A stretch of DNA of 27,391 bases from a bacterium (GTDB taxonomy: Bacteria > UBP4 > UBA4092 > JAOAEQ01): the NCBI GenBank assembly GCA_026416715.1, contig JAOAEQ010000034.1:1-27391 (forward strand), written 5' to 3'. A model generated the notes under the pieces. The model saw only the letters and a program-made list of their open reading frames with translations. It had not been told where the DNA came from and did not search any database. Positions 8,210-16,621 of this stretch are shown in pieces. The position numbers and the translations under genes are program-made. Position 1 is the stretch's first letter, and each line of letters begins with the position of its first letter.

Positions 8210-9259
8210 ATGAATATGACTGAATTGTTGCATTTAACCATAGATAAAGGAGCATCAGATTTGCATATTGCGGTTGGTCGTCCACCAATGTTACGGATTG
8301 ATGGAAAACTGGTTCCGACCGGATTTGAAAATCTAACCCCAGAAGAATCTAAGCGACTTATATATAGTATTCTAACCGATGCACAACGCCAAAAATTCGA
8401 ACTGGATAAAGAATTAGATTTTTCATTAAGTCTGCATGAATTTGGCCGGTTTCGGGTGAATGTACACTATCAACGGGGCACTGTTGCTGCAGCGTTACGA
8501 ACCATTCCGATGCGAATCCTAACTTTGCAAGAATTAAAACTTCCGGAGGTTATCCCTTCGGTACTTGACCATACTTCAGGTTTGATTCTGGTTACCGGTC
8601 CTACTGGGTCAGGGAAATCCACTACGTTAGCAGCAATGATTGATTATATAAATGAAAAACGGACTGACCATATTATCACCATCGAAGACCCGATAGAATA
8701 TCTCCATAAACATAAAAACTGTGTGATTGAACAGCGAGAAGTGGCTGCGGATACCAATTCGTTTGTTTCTGCGTTAAAATATGTTCTGCGCCAAGACCCG
8801 GATGTTATTTTAATTGGGGAAATGCGCGATTTGGAAACTATTGCAGCGGCGTTAACCGCAGCAGAAACTGGACATTTAGTTCTAGCTACGTTACATACGA
8901 TTGATACTGCCCAGACAGTTGACCGAGTAGTGGACGTTTTTCCACCACATCAGCAGCAGCAGATTCGAACTCAACTAGCTAATGTTCTTCTAGCAGTATT
9001 CTGCCAGCGACTGTTACCAATGGCAACCGGTTCCGGTCGTATTGCCGCGATTGAAGTGATGATATCAACTCCAGCAATTGCAACACTCATCCGGGAAGGG
9101 AAAACGCATCAAATTCCATCCGCGATCGAAACCAGTTATCAAAAAGGAATGCAAACTATGGATCGCGCGCTCGGCAATCTCCTCCGTCGCAATTTGATAA
9201 CGTATGAAGAAGCGGTAAAATATGCGAAAAAACCAGAAGAATTAAACCGATATGCCTAA
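8210..9259 (+). CDS. pilT: Type IV pilus retraction ATPase PilT
   Basis: The 349-residue cytoplasmic AAA+-like hexameric ATPase of the PilT group depolymerises type IV pili for twitching motility and DNA uptake. The Walker A motif GPTGSGKST is at residues 130-138, the Walker B region DPDVILIGEMRD at 196-207, and the His box GHLVLATLHT at 221-230. The conserved N-terminal ASDLHIAVGRPPMLRIDG is also present. It lacks the N-terminal MshEN-type and zinc-binding segments seen in the pilB product of this window, which separates retraction from extension ATPase. AAGGAGG lies 12 bases before the ATG; a second ATG two codons later is better spaced. It stands apart from pilB and pilC, divergent from glycerate kinase. 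Confidence 0.96.
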   Translation: MNMTELLHLTIDKGASDLHIAVGRPPMLRIDGKLVPTGFENLTPEESKRLIYSILTDAQRQKFELDKELDFSLSLHEFGRFRVNVHYQRGTVAAALRTIPMRILTLQELKLPEVIPSVLDHTSGLILVTGPTGSGKSTTLAAMIDYINEKRTDHIITIEDPIEYLHKHKNCVIEQREVAADTNSFVSALKYVLRQDPDVILIGEMRDLETIAAALTAAETGHLVLATLHTIDTAQTVDRVVDVFPPHQQQQIRTQLANVLLAVFCQRLLPMATGSGRIAAIEVMISTPAIATLIREGKTHQIPSAIETSYQKGMQTMDRALGNLLRRNLITYEEAVKYAKKPEELNRYA

Positions 9260-9395
9260 CTGATAAATTTCAAATTGCAGGGGCTCCAAATAAATCTTGA
9301 ATTCCAATTACTAAAAAATCTGAGTATCGTCTATTTTCATTTGGAATGTATTTAACATTTTAGTTTTGAAAAGAAAATTATTTAGGGAGGCAAAC

Positions 9396-11465
9396 ATGAA
9401 ACAAATCAAGATTTCATACGTTTTGGGGAGCCTATTGATTATGGTTATAGTTCTTACGGAAATGACCGTAGCGGATATTGGATTAAAAGGAAAGAAGATT
9501 ATTATTGATGCTGGGCATGGACCGGATTTAGGTGCGGTTGGACTATATGGTCTAACTGAACGCGAATTAAATCTGAAAGTAGCAAAATATTTGAGTCAAT
9601 ATCTAACGGATGCTGGGGCAACGGTCGTTATGACCCGGGAAGATGATAGTGGCCCATATTCTGGCCGAACGGTAGCGGCACATAGTTTAGCGGCGCGAGT
9701 AAAAATGGCAACGGAGGAAAAATGCGATTTATTTCTATCAATTCATCATAATGCAAATGCACAAGCGGATCGCAGTGTTAATCAGATAGAGGTCTTCTAT
9801 AACATTTATGATTTCGGTCCGTCAAAAGATGCTGCGCAATATATCTACGATTCGCTAGTCAATGAATTGCATATCCCGAAAGGGTATCCTACGGTAATGC
9901 CAGCAGAATACTATGTATTACGGAAAGCGGTCGGATATCCTGCAGTGTTAGGCGAAGCAGCGTTTATTATTAATCCACAAGCGGAACTGTTGCTCAGAAC
10001 AGAGGAATATCAGCAAAAAGAAGCGAAAGCGTATTTTGAAGGAATAAAACGTTATTTTGATGCCGGGATTTTAACCATAACGAAACTGCAACCAGCTGAT
10101 GGCGAAATTTTAACTGATACGGCACTACCAAGAATATCCGCTGAACTTACCGAAGAAAAAGGCGGTCCTGGTATAGATATTGATTCAATTCAGGTCAAAC
10201 TTGATGAGAAACCGGTATCATTTCAGCTTCGGGGAAATAAAATTAATTATATTCCGGAAAAACCGTTGACCAATGGGGAGCACACGATTACGATTGATGC
10301 ACGAAATAAAAAAGGAAACGCAGCGATGACCGCAAAAAGTACATTTCTCGTCCAGCTTCCTCCGGAACAAATTGAAGTGAAAGTTGAACCAAAACAAATT
10401 CCGCCTGATGGTAACGCAGATGTATTAATTACCGCAATGGTTAAAGATAAACATAATAATCCTATTGGAGATGGTGTTTTGGTAACCTTTCTAGCGGATA
10501 ACCGGTATTTTGGTAAAGCATTGACTCATCAAGGAAACGCTAGAATATATTATCCCGGGAAACCCTTTATGACTACCACACCGATTGTTGCAAAAACCCA
10601 ATCGAAAACAGATATAACGACACTTGAATCGAATTTAGATTCGCTCGGAATGATTATCGGAACTGTAAAAACGAGAACCGGGACCCCGATTCCGAATGCA
10701 ACTATTAAACTGGTAGAAAATGCTATAGGAACAACAAATTCTGATGGCTGGTTTTATATCAGTGAACTCGGTGCTGGAGAATATCCGCTCAGCATTGAGA
10801 GCAACGGATATATTTCGACAACTAAATTAGTGCAAGTTAAACCAGCCACGTGTACGAAACTTTTGATAACCTTAGACCCGGTAGCTGATGGTGTTTTTCA
10901 TAATAAATTGTTTATCATAGATCCGGCATATGGCGGAGCACAAAGTGGCGCGGTTGGTCCCTCGGGTTTAAGTGCCGCGCAAGTTAATCTGAAAGTAGGG
11001 TTAGAACTTCAGCAATTACTGCGCCAAGCGGGAGCGAACGTGATTATGACGCGAACAGATAATACTTCGTTACTTTCCGACCAAGAAAAAGCCGTTCTCG
11101 ATGCGACTACTGATAACGATTTATTTCTGATCATCAATTTTGGTCGCGCAGTTGATAGCACCCAAAACTATATGGCAATATATCACTATCCCGGTCAGCG
11201 GATATCACTATCGAAACATATTTTAGATTCCTTACAGAAGAAGTTCGGGTATCCATTCATTCCATACATTGGCCAGTATGGAAAAGATGGACTAATTGAT
11301 AATTCCGATTATTTGATTGTCCAAAGTTATGGTATTCGCATTGAACCGTCGTTGATTTCGAATCCAGAGGAAGAAACTCGATTGAAAAATGAATCGTATT
11401 TGCGCGAGATAGCACAAGCTATCTACGATGGGCTTCTCGCCTATTACAAAGAACAGCTGAAATAA
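9396..11465 (+). CDS. Secreted N-acetylmuramoyl-L-alanine amidase with a second, degenerate amidase domain
   Basis: The 689-residue exported protein has a signal peptide at about 1-26. Residues 33-222 form an Amidase_3 domain cleaving the lactyl-peptide bond of peptidoglycan. Zinc ligands are His41 (DAGHG), Glu55 (TERELNL) and His117 (SIHHNA), with catalytic Glu187 (GEAAF). An Ig-like region (about 228-330), an invasin-type Big segment (335-405) and a carboxypeptidase-regulatory-like beta sandwich (425-490) follow. Residues 504-689 repeat the amidase fold, but the ligands are replaced: Tyr512, Ala527 and Asn581; only Glu650 remains. ATG at 9396 is chosen because GGGAGG lies 5 bases upstream; the longer frame starts at TTG. 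It follows pilT by 136 bases with no obvious terminator, suggesting envelope or septum remodelling. A role for the dead domain in wall binding or regulation is inferred. Confidence 0.9.
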   Translation: MKQIKISYVLGSLLIMVIVLTEMTVADIGLKGKKIIIDAGHGPDLGAVGLYGLTERELNLKVAKYLSQYLTDAGATVVMTREDDSGPYSGRTVAAHSLAARVKMATEEKCDLFLSIHHNANAQADRSVNQIEVFYNIYDFGPSKDAAQYIYDSLVNELHIPKGYPTVMPAEYYVLRKAVGYPAVLGEAAFIINPQAELLLRTEEYQQKEAKAYFEGIKRYFDAGILTITKLQPADGEILTDTALPRISAELTEEKGGPGIDIDSIQVKLDEKPVSFQLRGNKINYIPEKPLTNGEHTITIDARNKKGNAAMTAKSTFLVQLPPEQIEVKVEPKQIPPDGNADVLITAMVKDKHNNPIGDGVLVTFLADNRYFGKALTHQGNARIYYPGKPFMTTTPIVAKTQSKTDITTLESNLDSLGMIIGTVKTRTGTPIPNATIKLVENAIGTTNSDGWFYISELGAGEYPLSIESNGYISTTKLVQVKPATCTKLLITLDPVADGVFHNKLFIIDPAYGGAQSGAVGPSGLSAAQVNLKVGLELQQLLRQAGANVIMTRTDNTSLLSDQEKAVLDATTDNDLFLIINFGRAVDSTQNYMAIYHYPGQRISLSKHILDSLQKKFGYPFIPYIGQYGKDGLIDNSDYLIVQSYGIRIEPSLISNPEEETRLKNESYLREIAQAIYDGLLAYYKEQLK

Positions 11466-11514
11466 TTATTGCTGCATCTTTCATTTTAGCGAGTTAAAAG
11501 GAGGTGGTCTCTTT

Positions 11515-12210
11515 CTAGCTTCGGTTTTTTCTCTCCCAAACCAGTTCCGCTTCCGGCCTTCGTAAATAGTGGGGTTCTAGTTTTAAGGGGTCATCTTGAA
11601 TACCAACCCTTAATTTCTGAAGGCCTAATTCGGCCACACTACTTGGTAAGACCATCTGGAGATTCGTCGGGGCAAAAGAAGCGTAATTGCCAAGTTTTAC
11701 TAAAATATCATTACGAAATTTCCTGACTCCATTACCACTAAATATACATGGAAATGTAATGTGATTTAGAAGATTTTGCAACGGAATAACGGTATCTTTC
11801 ATGATGGTATCAAGATGACCATTGTGCGCTTGATAGACCGCAGCATATACTTCTCCGCGGGATGCATCCAGTATAGAACAGATAGCCCGATTCGTTAGGC
11901 TTAACGGAAACGCGAGTGCAGATAAAGTAGAAATCCCGATTAAAGGAAGCCGGTTCAAAACCGCTAAACTTTTAGCGGCCATAACGCCGATTCGTAACCC
12001 GGTAAACGAACCAGGACCAATCGCTACTGCAATTCCATTGATATCTTGTATTGTCAACTGCGTATTGTGAAATATGGTATCTAGTGCTGGAAATAACCGG
12101 GCGGAATGCGTTACAGTTAAATCGAGCTGATAGTTTGCAAGCACATACGTATCGTTGACAATAGCGACACCGCCGGTCGTGGTGGAAGTATCGATTCCAA
12201 GAACAAGCAT
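11515..12210 (-). CDS. tsaB: tRNA threonylcarbamoyladenosine biosynthesis protein TsaB
   Basis: The 231-residue ASKHA-fold protein pairs with TsaD and TsaE to transfer the threonylcarbamoyl group onto A37 of ANN-decoding tRNAs. The N-terminal VLGIDTST phosphate-loop-like segment, IGPGSFTGLRIG at about 65-76 and the later SILDASRGEVYAAVY are family hallmarks. ATG at 12210 is used; a TTG two codons earlier is possible, and neither has a clear ribosome site. It lies 42 bases downstream of tsaE on the same strand, so the two are probably cotranscribed. tsaD and rimI are not in the window. It converges on the amidase gene, with 49 bases between stop codons. Confidence 0.95.
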   Translation of the reverse strand: MLVLGIDTSTTTGGVAIVNDTYVLANYQLDLTVTHSARLFPALDTIFHNTQLTIQDINGIAVAIGPGSFTGLRIGVMAAKSLAVLNRLPLIGISTLSALAFPLSLTNRAICSILDASRGEVYAAVYQAHNGHLDTIMKDTVIPLQNLLNHITFPCIFSGNGVRKFRNDILVKLGNYASFAPTNLQMVLPSSVAELGLQKLRVGIQDDPLKLEPHYLRRPEAELVWERKNRS

Positions 12211-12252
12211 AGGCAAATGTTTATAGCAAAATGTTAAATAACCATCACAACT

Positions 12253-12729
12253 TTAAAGTTTCAAATAAGTTTCTAATAAGGTCGTATATTTTTCTCCTAT
12301 TGGGGTAATCGTCATGATTCGCTGCTGTTCATTATTTTGGTCAAGTGTAAATCGAATTTCAATTCGGTCTAGGGGTAGCACGGCTGGGAATCGTTCAGCC
12401 CATTCAATAACGATTACTCCGTTTTGATTTAGATAGTCCTGCCACCCGAGTGCCCAGATTTCCTCTACCGATTTTAGCCGATAGAAATCAAAGTGGTACA
12501 GCCGCAATCGACCCTGATATTCATTAACAAGCGTGAAACTCGGGCTATGTATCGGTTCAGTTATCCCTAACCCTTCAGCGAGACCTTGAACAAAAACTGT
12601 TTTTCCACTGCCCAATTCGCCACACAGCCCGATACATTCACCACCAACGAAGAATTGACCAAATTGGTTACCTAACCTTCGGGTCTCTTGTGCTGAGTAT
12701 GTTTGGAGACGCATTGATGTTCTATGCAT
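12253..12729 (-). CDS. tsaE: tRNA threonylcarbamoyladenosine biosynthesis ATPase TsaE
   Basis: The 158-residue P-loop ATPase regulates the TsaB-TsaD complex in t6A synthesis. The Walker A motif GELGSGKT is at residues 37-44. SPSFTLVNEY, LYHFDFYRL and VIVIEWAERFP, all typical of TsaE, follow in order. An in-frame ATG five codons in (12714) gives a shorter start, and no Shine-Dalgarno separates the choices. tsaB follows after 42 bases. Upstream, 166 bases without an evident gene or strong signal separate it from prfB. Confidence 0.95.
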   Translation of the reverse strand: MHRTSMRLQTYSAQETRRLGNQFGQFFVGGECIGLCGELGSGKTVFVQGLAEGLGITEPIHSPSFTLVNEYQGRLRLYHFDFYRLKSVEEIWALGWQDYLNQNGVIVIEWAERFPAVLPLDRIEIRFTLDQNNEQQRIMTITPIGEKYTTLLETYLKL

Positions 12730-12895
12730 ACACTATTTATATCTTGAATGTTTACTTGAATATTTCCTGAATGCAATTTCTCTTCTGTAGCCTATACTTA
12801 ATGTTTTGATTGAATAAGCTTTTAATTTCTTCTAGTTTCCACTATGTCTTTCTTGGTTATCCTTAACCTAACACTCTATGTGGTTAGTCTTTTGC

Positions 12896-14012
12896 TTAAT
12901 CTTCGGATTTCGAAGTTCGGATTTGCTGTTTCAAATATGCTTCAATAAATGGCGTCAGTTCGCCATCCATAACCGACTGAATGTCTCCCAGCTCGACTCC
13001 AGTTCGATGGTCTTTCACCAGCCGATATGGATGAAAAATATAGGTTCGAATCTGATTACCCCACGCAATATCTTTCTTTGCCTGTTGGATTTTTTCTGCT
13101 TCCAGTTTCTTTTTGCGTTGTTCATATTCATACAATCGGGCGCGTAAAATTTTCATTGCCATAGCGCGGTTGCTATGTTGTGACCGTTCATTCTGACAAG
13201 AAACAACTATCCCGGTCGGGAGGTGAGTTATTCGAACTGCTGAATCGGTTACATTTACATGCTGTCCCCCAGCACCGCTTGACCGAAATGTATCAATACG
13301 TAGATCGGATTCTTTAATCTCAATTTCGATACTTTCATCTATTTCCGGGTATACAAACACTGCGGCAAATGAAGTATGTCGTCGCTTATTCGCATCAAAC
13401 GGAGATATACGAATTAACCGATGAATACCGATTTCGGATTTCAGATATCCAAATGCATAATCTCCTTTAACCAGAACAGTAGCACTTTTAATTCCGGCTT
13501 CATCCCCTGGCTGGATTGCTATCAGCTCGGTTTTGAACCCCTGCTGTTCTGCCCAGCGAAGATACATTCGCAGTAACATATTCGCCCAATCACAGGATTC
13601 GGTCCCACCAGCGCCAGGATGTAATTCGAGAAAACAATTATGTTTATCAAATTCATTATTCAATATACTTTTAACTTCTAATGTGGTCAACTCGCGGTTT
13701 AATCGGTTAATATTCGTAACGATTTCAGATTCCTGTGATTCATCCTGCGCTTCAATTGCTAGGTCCAGAAGGATACGAACATCTTCTACGCTTTGTTCTA
13801 ACCGTACCCAAGGTTCAATTTTTTCCCGGAGCTCACTGATTTGTTGCGTTGTCGCTAGTGCAGCCTGTGGATTATCCCAAAATGTTGGTTCTATTGTCTG
13901 CTTTTCTAACTCAGCTAATTTCTTTTGAAGTCCAGCTAGGTCAAAGATACTCCTTCATTTGCAAAATTTTTTTATGGAGTGAATCAATTTGATTCAGATA
14001 ATCGGTTAACAT
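12896..14012 (-). CDS. prfB: Peptide chain release factor 2, with programmed +1 frameshift
   Basis: RF2 recognises UGA/UAA stop codons and triggers peptide release. The gene is in two frames: a 23-codon segment starting at ATG 14012 ends in in-frame TGA (13943-13941), and the rest continues in the +1 frame from GAC at 13942 to TAA at 12896. The combined product is about 371 residues, normal for RF2. The codon-recognition motif SPF is at about residues 203-205 (RISPFDANKRRHTSF) and the catalytic GGQ at about 248-250 (SGAGGQHVNVTDSAVR). The shift site reads GGAG TAT CTT TGA C, almost the E. coli arrangement, so low RF2 should favour the shift and raise its own synthesis. It lies in the minus-strand run after topA and before tsaE. 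Confidence 0.96.
13940..13954 (-). promoter_or_regulatory. RF2 programmed +1 ribosomal frameshift site
   Basis: On the minus strand the sequence AAGGAG TAT CTT TGA C combines an internal Shine-Dalgarno-like AGGAG, the slippery CTT codon and the in-frame TGA followed by C. Slippage from CTT to TTT puts the ribosome on GAC and into the long RF2 frame. Translation of both frames around it gives continuous RF2 homology, so this is not a sequencing error. Confidence 0.95.
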
Positions 14013-14194
14013 AATTAACTCGAATTAGACAAAGAAATAAAAATCCTTATTCAATCCTAACCCAACAGTTTCCCTGAGGTCGCTTTTTTGGTATCAGAGA
14101 AGACCTCTTGAGGTGCGGTTTCCATAACCATTATGTACCGAAAATTGTTCATCGAAAGTAATAATGTTTCAGAACACACGGGATTTCAGGTCTA

Positions 14195-16609
14195 TTATTC
14201 CGAGCTGGTCGGTCCTTTTTGTATTTCCTTATACTTACATTTTTCGCAGCTGAAATAGTTCCCTTCCGTTTTACTAAATTTTTCGACTAAATATGCAGCA
14301 CCGCATTCTGGGCAGCTACGGAACATTGGTTTATCCCAAGTAGCAAATTGACATTCGGGATATTTACTGCATGCATAAAAGATTTTTCCTTTTCGGGTTC
14401 GTTTTGATGCAATGTGTCCGTTACAACCCGGTTCCGGACAGGGTCCAAGTGGAATCGGTTTTGTGGTTTTACACTTTGGATACTTACTACACGCTAAAAA
14501 CTGGCCATATTTGCCGTTTCGAATTACCATATCAGCCCCGCATTTTTCGCAAGTCGCATTATGTCTCTGCTCAACACCAACAACTTGATTCTTGCTTTCC
14601 GAACCCACTGCAGAATCAACTGGTTTCGGAGCGATAATTGGTTTTGCATTCTTACATTTCGGAAACGCCGAACATGCCATGAAACTCCCGGTTTTGCTCC
14701 ATTTTATCACCATCTCTGCACCGCATTTCTCGCAGTATTCTCCCGTTGGGGTACTCAATTCTTGTTTAACATTGCGCATATTTTTCTGTGCTTCTGCTAA
14801 TGCAGCTCGAAACGGGTTGTAAAAATCATTTAATACAGCTTGCCACTGCATCTCTCCTTCTTCAATTTTATCTAATTCCGATTCCATTTGTGCGGTGAAC
14901 GATACATCCATAATTTTCGGAAAATGGAGAACTAATAACGCATTAACTACAATACCTAATTGTGTCGGATGGAACCGACCTTTCAGTTTCTGAACATAAT
15001 GTCGGTCCTGGATGGTTTTGATAATTGTCGCATAGGTACTTGGTCGTCCAATGCCTTGTTCTTCAAGTTCTTTAACCAGCGTCGCTTCTGAATACCGGGG
15101 GGGAGGTTCAGTAAAATGTTGGTTCGGTTCTAATCGAGTTAAGGTTAATATTTGGTTCTCTTTAACTCGCGGCAATTGATGTTGCGGTTCGTTCAATTCT
15201 AACTCGGTCGTATCCGTTGAACCGTCTGGGATGGTTGGCACAGGGGTATCATCTTGTCCTTCGGTATAGATCCGGGTAAATCCCGGGAATTTTATAACGG
15301 TTCCGGTAGCGCGGAATGTATATTGTTTTGCAGCTATATCAACTGATGTTATTTCATATTGGGCAGAACTCATTTGACTCGCAACAAACCGTTCCCAGAT
15401 GAGTTTATAAAGTTTATACTGATCTACGGTCAGATATGGTTTCACTGAATCGGGTTCCCAGGTAACATTCGTTGGCCGAATCGCTTCATGTGCATCCTGA
15501 ACATTTCCTTTTGCTACGTAGGAACGCGGCACCTCAGGTATATACTGCGGACCGTATTTCGTTGTAATATAGTTTCGTGCCTGTTCCTGCGCTTCGAGCG
15601 CAACCCGAGTTGAATCGGTTCGCATATATGTAATCAATCCCGCTACCCCTTCTTTACCAAGCGATACCCCTTCATAGAGCGATTGTGCAATTTGCATGGT
15701 TTTATTAGTGGAAAATGACAGTTTACGAACCGCTTCTTGTTGTAGTTTGCTGGTAGTAAATGGGAGCGGAGGCGTCTTCTGCTGTAAGCGAATCGTTATC
15801 CGACTCACTCGATATTCAGCATCGGATAAATCGGCTACAATCCGCTCTGCTTCTGTTTTATTTTTTATGATTAGTTTCTGATTATTATATCGAATTAACC
15901 TTGCGGTAAACGGAATATTCTCCGCAAGTAAATGCGCAGTAATACTCCAGTATTCTTGCGGAACAAATTGGACGATTGCTTGTTCTCGTTCACAGATTAA
16001 TCGAACCGCCACCGATTGTACTCTGCCGGCACTCAATCCTTTTCTAACCTTTTTCCATAACAGCGGACTTAACTGGTATCCAACTAACCGGTCGAGAATC
16101 CGGCGCGCTTGTTGTGCATCAACTTTATTCTGATCAATCGTTCCCGGATGTTCTAGCGCAGTCAATACTGCTGCTCTCGTTATTTCATTAAATAAAACAC
16201 GATAGATAGTGGGGGAAACCGGATGTATCTCAGATGAAGATTTCGCAGCTGCAGTTCCGGATTTAGTAGATATGGTATTATTCCCATGAAATCGGGAGTC
16301 AGATTTTGAATTGTTGATATAGTTTGCAATATGCCAACCGATAGCTTCGCCTTCACGGTCGGGATCAGTGGCAATATATATTCGGTCAACCTGTTTAGCT
16401 ACTTTTTGAATTTCAGCCAATACCTTTTTTCGGCTTGGGATAATAACATACTGTGGTTTAAACCCACGAGTCACATCAACACCAAGCTTTCTTGTTGGCA
16501 AATCAATAACATGCCCCATAGTCGCCCGAATCAGGTAATCCGAACCGAGATATTTTGATAGTGTTTTTTGTTTTGTCGGAGATTCAACGATAACTAGTGA
16601 TTTTGCCAT
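14195..16609 (-). CDS. topA: DNA topoisomerase I (type IA)
   Basis: The 804-residue enzyme relaxes negative supercoils through a 5'-phosphotyrosine. The TOPRIM domain starts at residue 3 (SLVIVESPTK) and includes DPDREGEAIGWHI at 82-94. The active-site tyrosine is Tyr328 in GLITYMRTDSTR. From about residue 630 several four-cysteine zinc ribbons follow (CEKCGAEM, CEKCGADM, CPEPGCNG, CPECGAAY with partner CxxxxxC pairs). An insertion of about 36 residues (about 99-134) separates WHIANYI from the conserved IYRVLFNEIT; it contains a palindrome-derived DSRFHGNN stretch and Ser/Ala/Lys-rich linker. The frame is open throughout. The ATG lies 12 bases after the dprA stop, giving the common dprA-topA pair. 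Confidence 0.97.
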   Translation of the reverse strand: MAKSLVIVESPTKQKTLSKYLGSDYLIRATMGHVIDLPTRKLGVDVTRGFKPQYVIIPSRKKVLAEIQKVAKQVDRIYIATDPDREGEAIGWHIANYINNSKSDSRFHGNNTISTKSGTAAAKSSSEIHPVSPTIYRVLFNEITRAAVLTALEHPGTIDQNKVDAQQARRILDRLVGYQLSPLLWKKVRKGLSAGRVQSVAVRLICEREQAIVQFVPQEYWSITAHLLAENIPFTARLIRYNNQKLIIKNKTEAERIVADLSDAEYRVSRITIRLQQKTPPLPFTTSKLQQEAVRKLSFSTNKTMQIAQSLYEGVSLGKEGVAGLITYMRTDSTRVALEAQEQARNYITTKYGPQYIPEVPRSYVAKGNVQDAHEAIRPTNVTWEPDSVKPYLTVDQYKLYKLIWERFVASQMSSAQYEITSVDIAAKQYTFRATGTVIKFPGFTRIYTEGQDDTPVPTIPDGSTDTTELELNEPQHQLPRVKENQILTLTRLEPNQHFTEPPPRYSEATLVKELEEQGIGRPSTYATIIKTIQDRHYVQKLKGRFHPTQLGIVVNALLVLHFPKIMDVSFTAQMESELDKIEEGEMQWQAVLNDFYNPFRAALAEAQKNMRNVKQELSTPTGEYCEKCGAEMVIKWSKTGSFMACSAFPKCKNAKPIIAPKPVDSAVGSESKNQVVGVEQRHNATCEKCGADMVIRNGKYGQFLACSKYPKCKTTKPIPLGPCPEPGCNGHIASKRTRKGKIFYACSKYPECQFATWDKPMFRSCPECGAAYLVEKFSKTEGNYFSCEKCKYKEIQKGPTSSE
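16208..16315 (-). repeat. In-frame insertion in topA containing a dRS3/RPE-like palindrome
   Basis: At 16280-16299 the plus strand reads ATTCCC, eight bases, GGGAGT: the 6-N8-6 layout of the Neisseria dRS3 repeat (ATTCCC-N8-GGGAAT) with one mismatch. Read in the topA frame it gives DSRFHGNN, close to the DSRFRGND peptide made wherever such elements fall inside genes. Surrounding residues are low-complexity. The exact ends of the insertion are approximate; they are set by where conserved topoisomerase sequence stops and resumes. Confidence 0.6.
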
Positions 16610-16621
16610 AGTTCTATGAGA

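Noticed and set aside
11497-11506. A perfect ribosome-binding sequence (AAAAGGAGGTG) on the plus strand
   Set aside because: No start codon or frame follows; the sequence runs straight into the tsaB 3' end on the other strand.
12730-12895. The gap between prfB and tsaE as a site for a tRNA or small gene
   Set aside because: I find no cloverleaf, frame with ribosome site or strong inverted repeat there.
12896-13690. RF2 as a 264-residue protein starting at TTG
   Set aside because: Upstream sequence in the same frame is continuous RF2 homology back to the frameshift site, so this start is an artefact.
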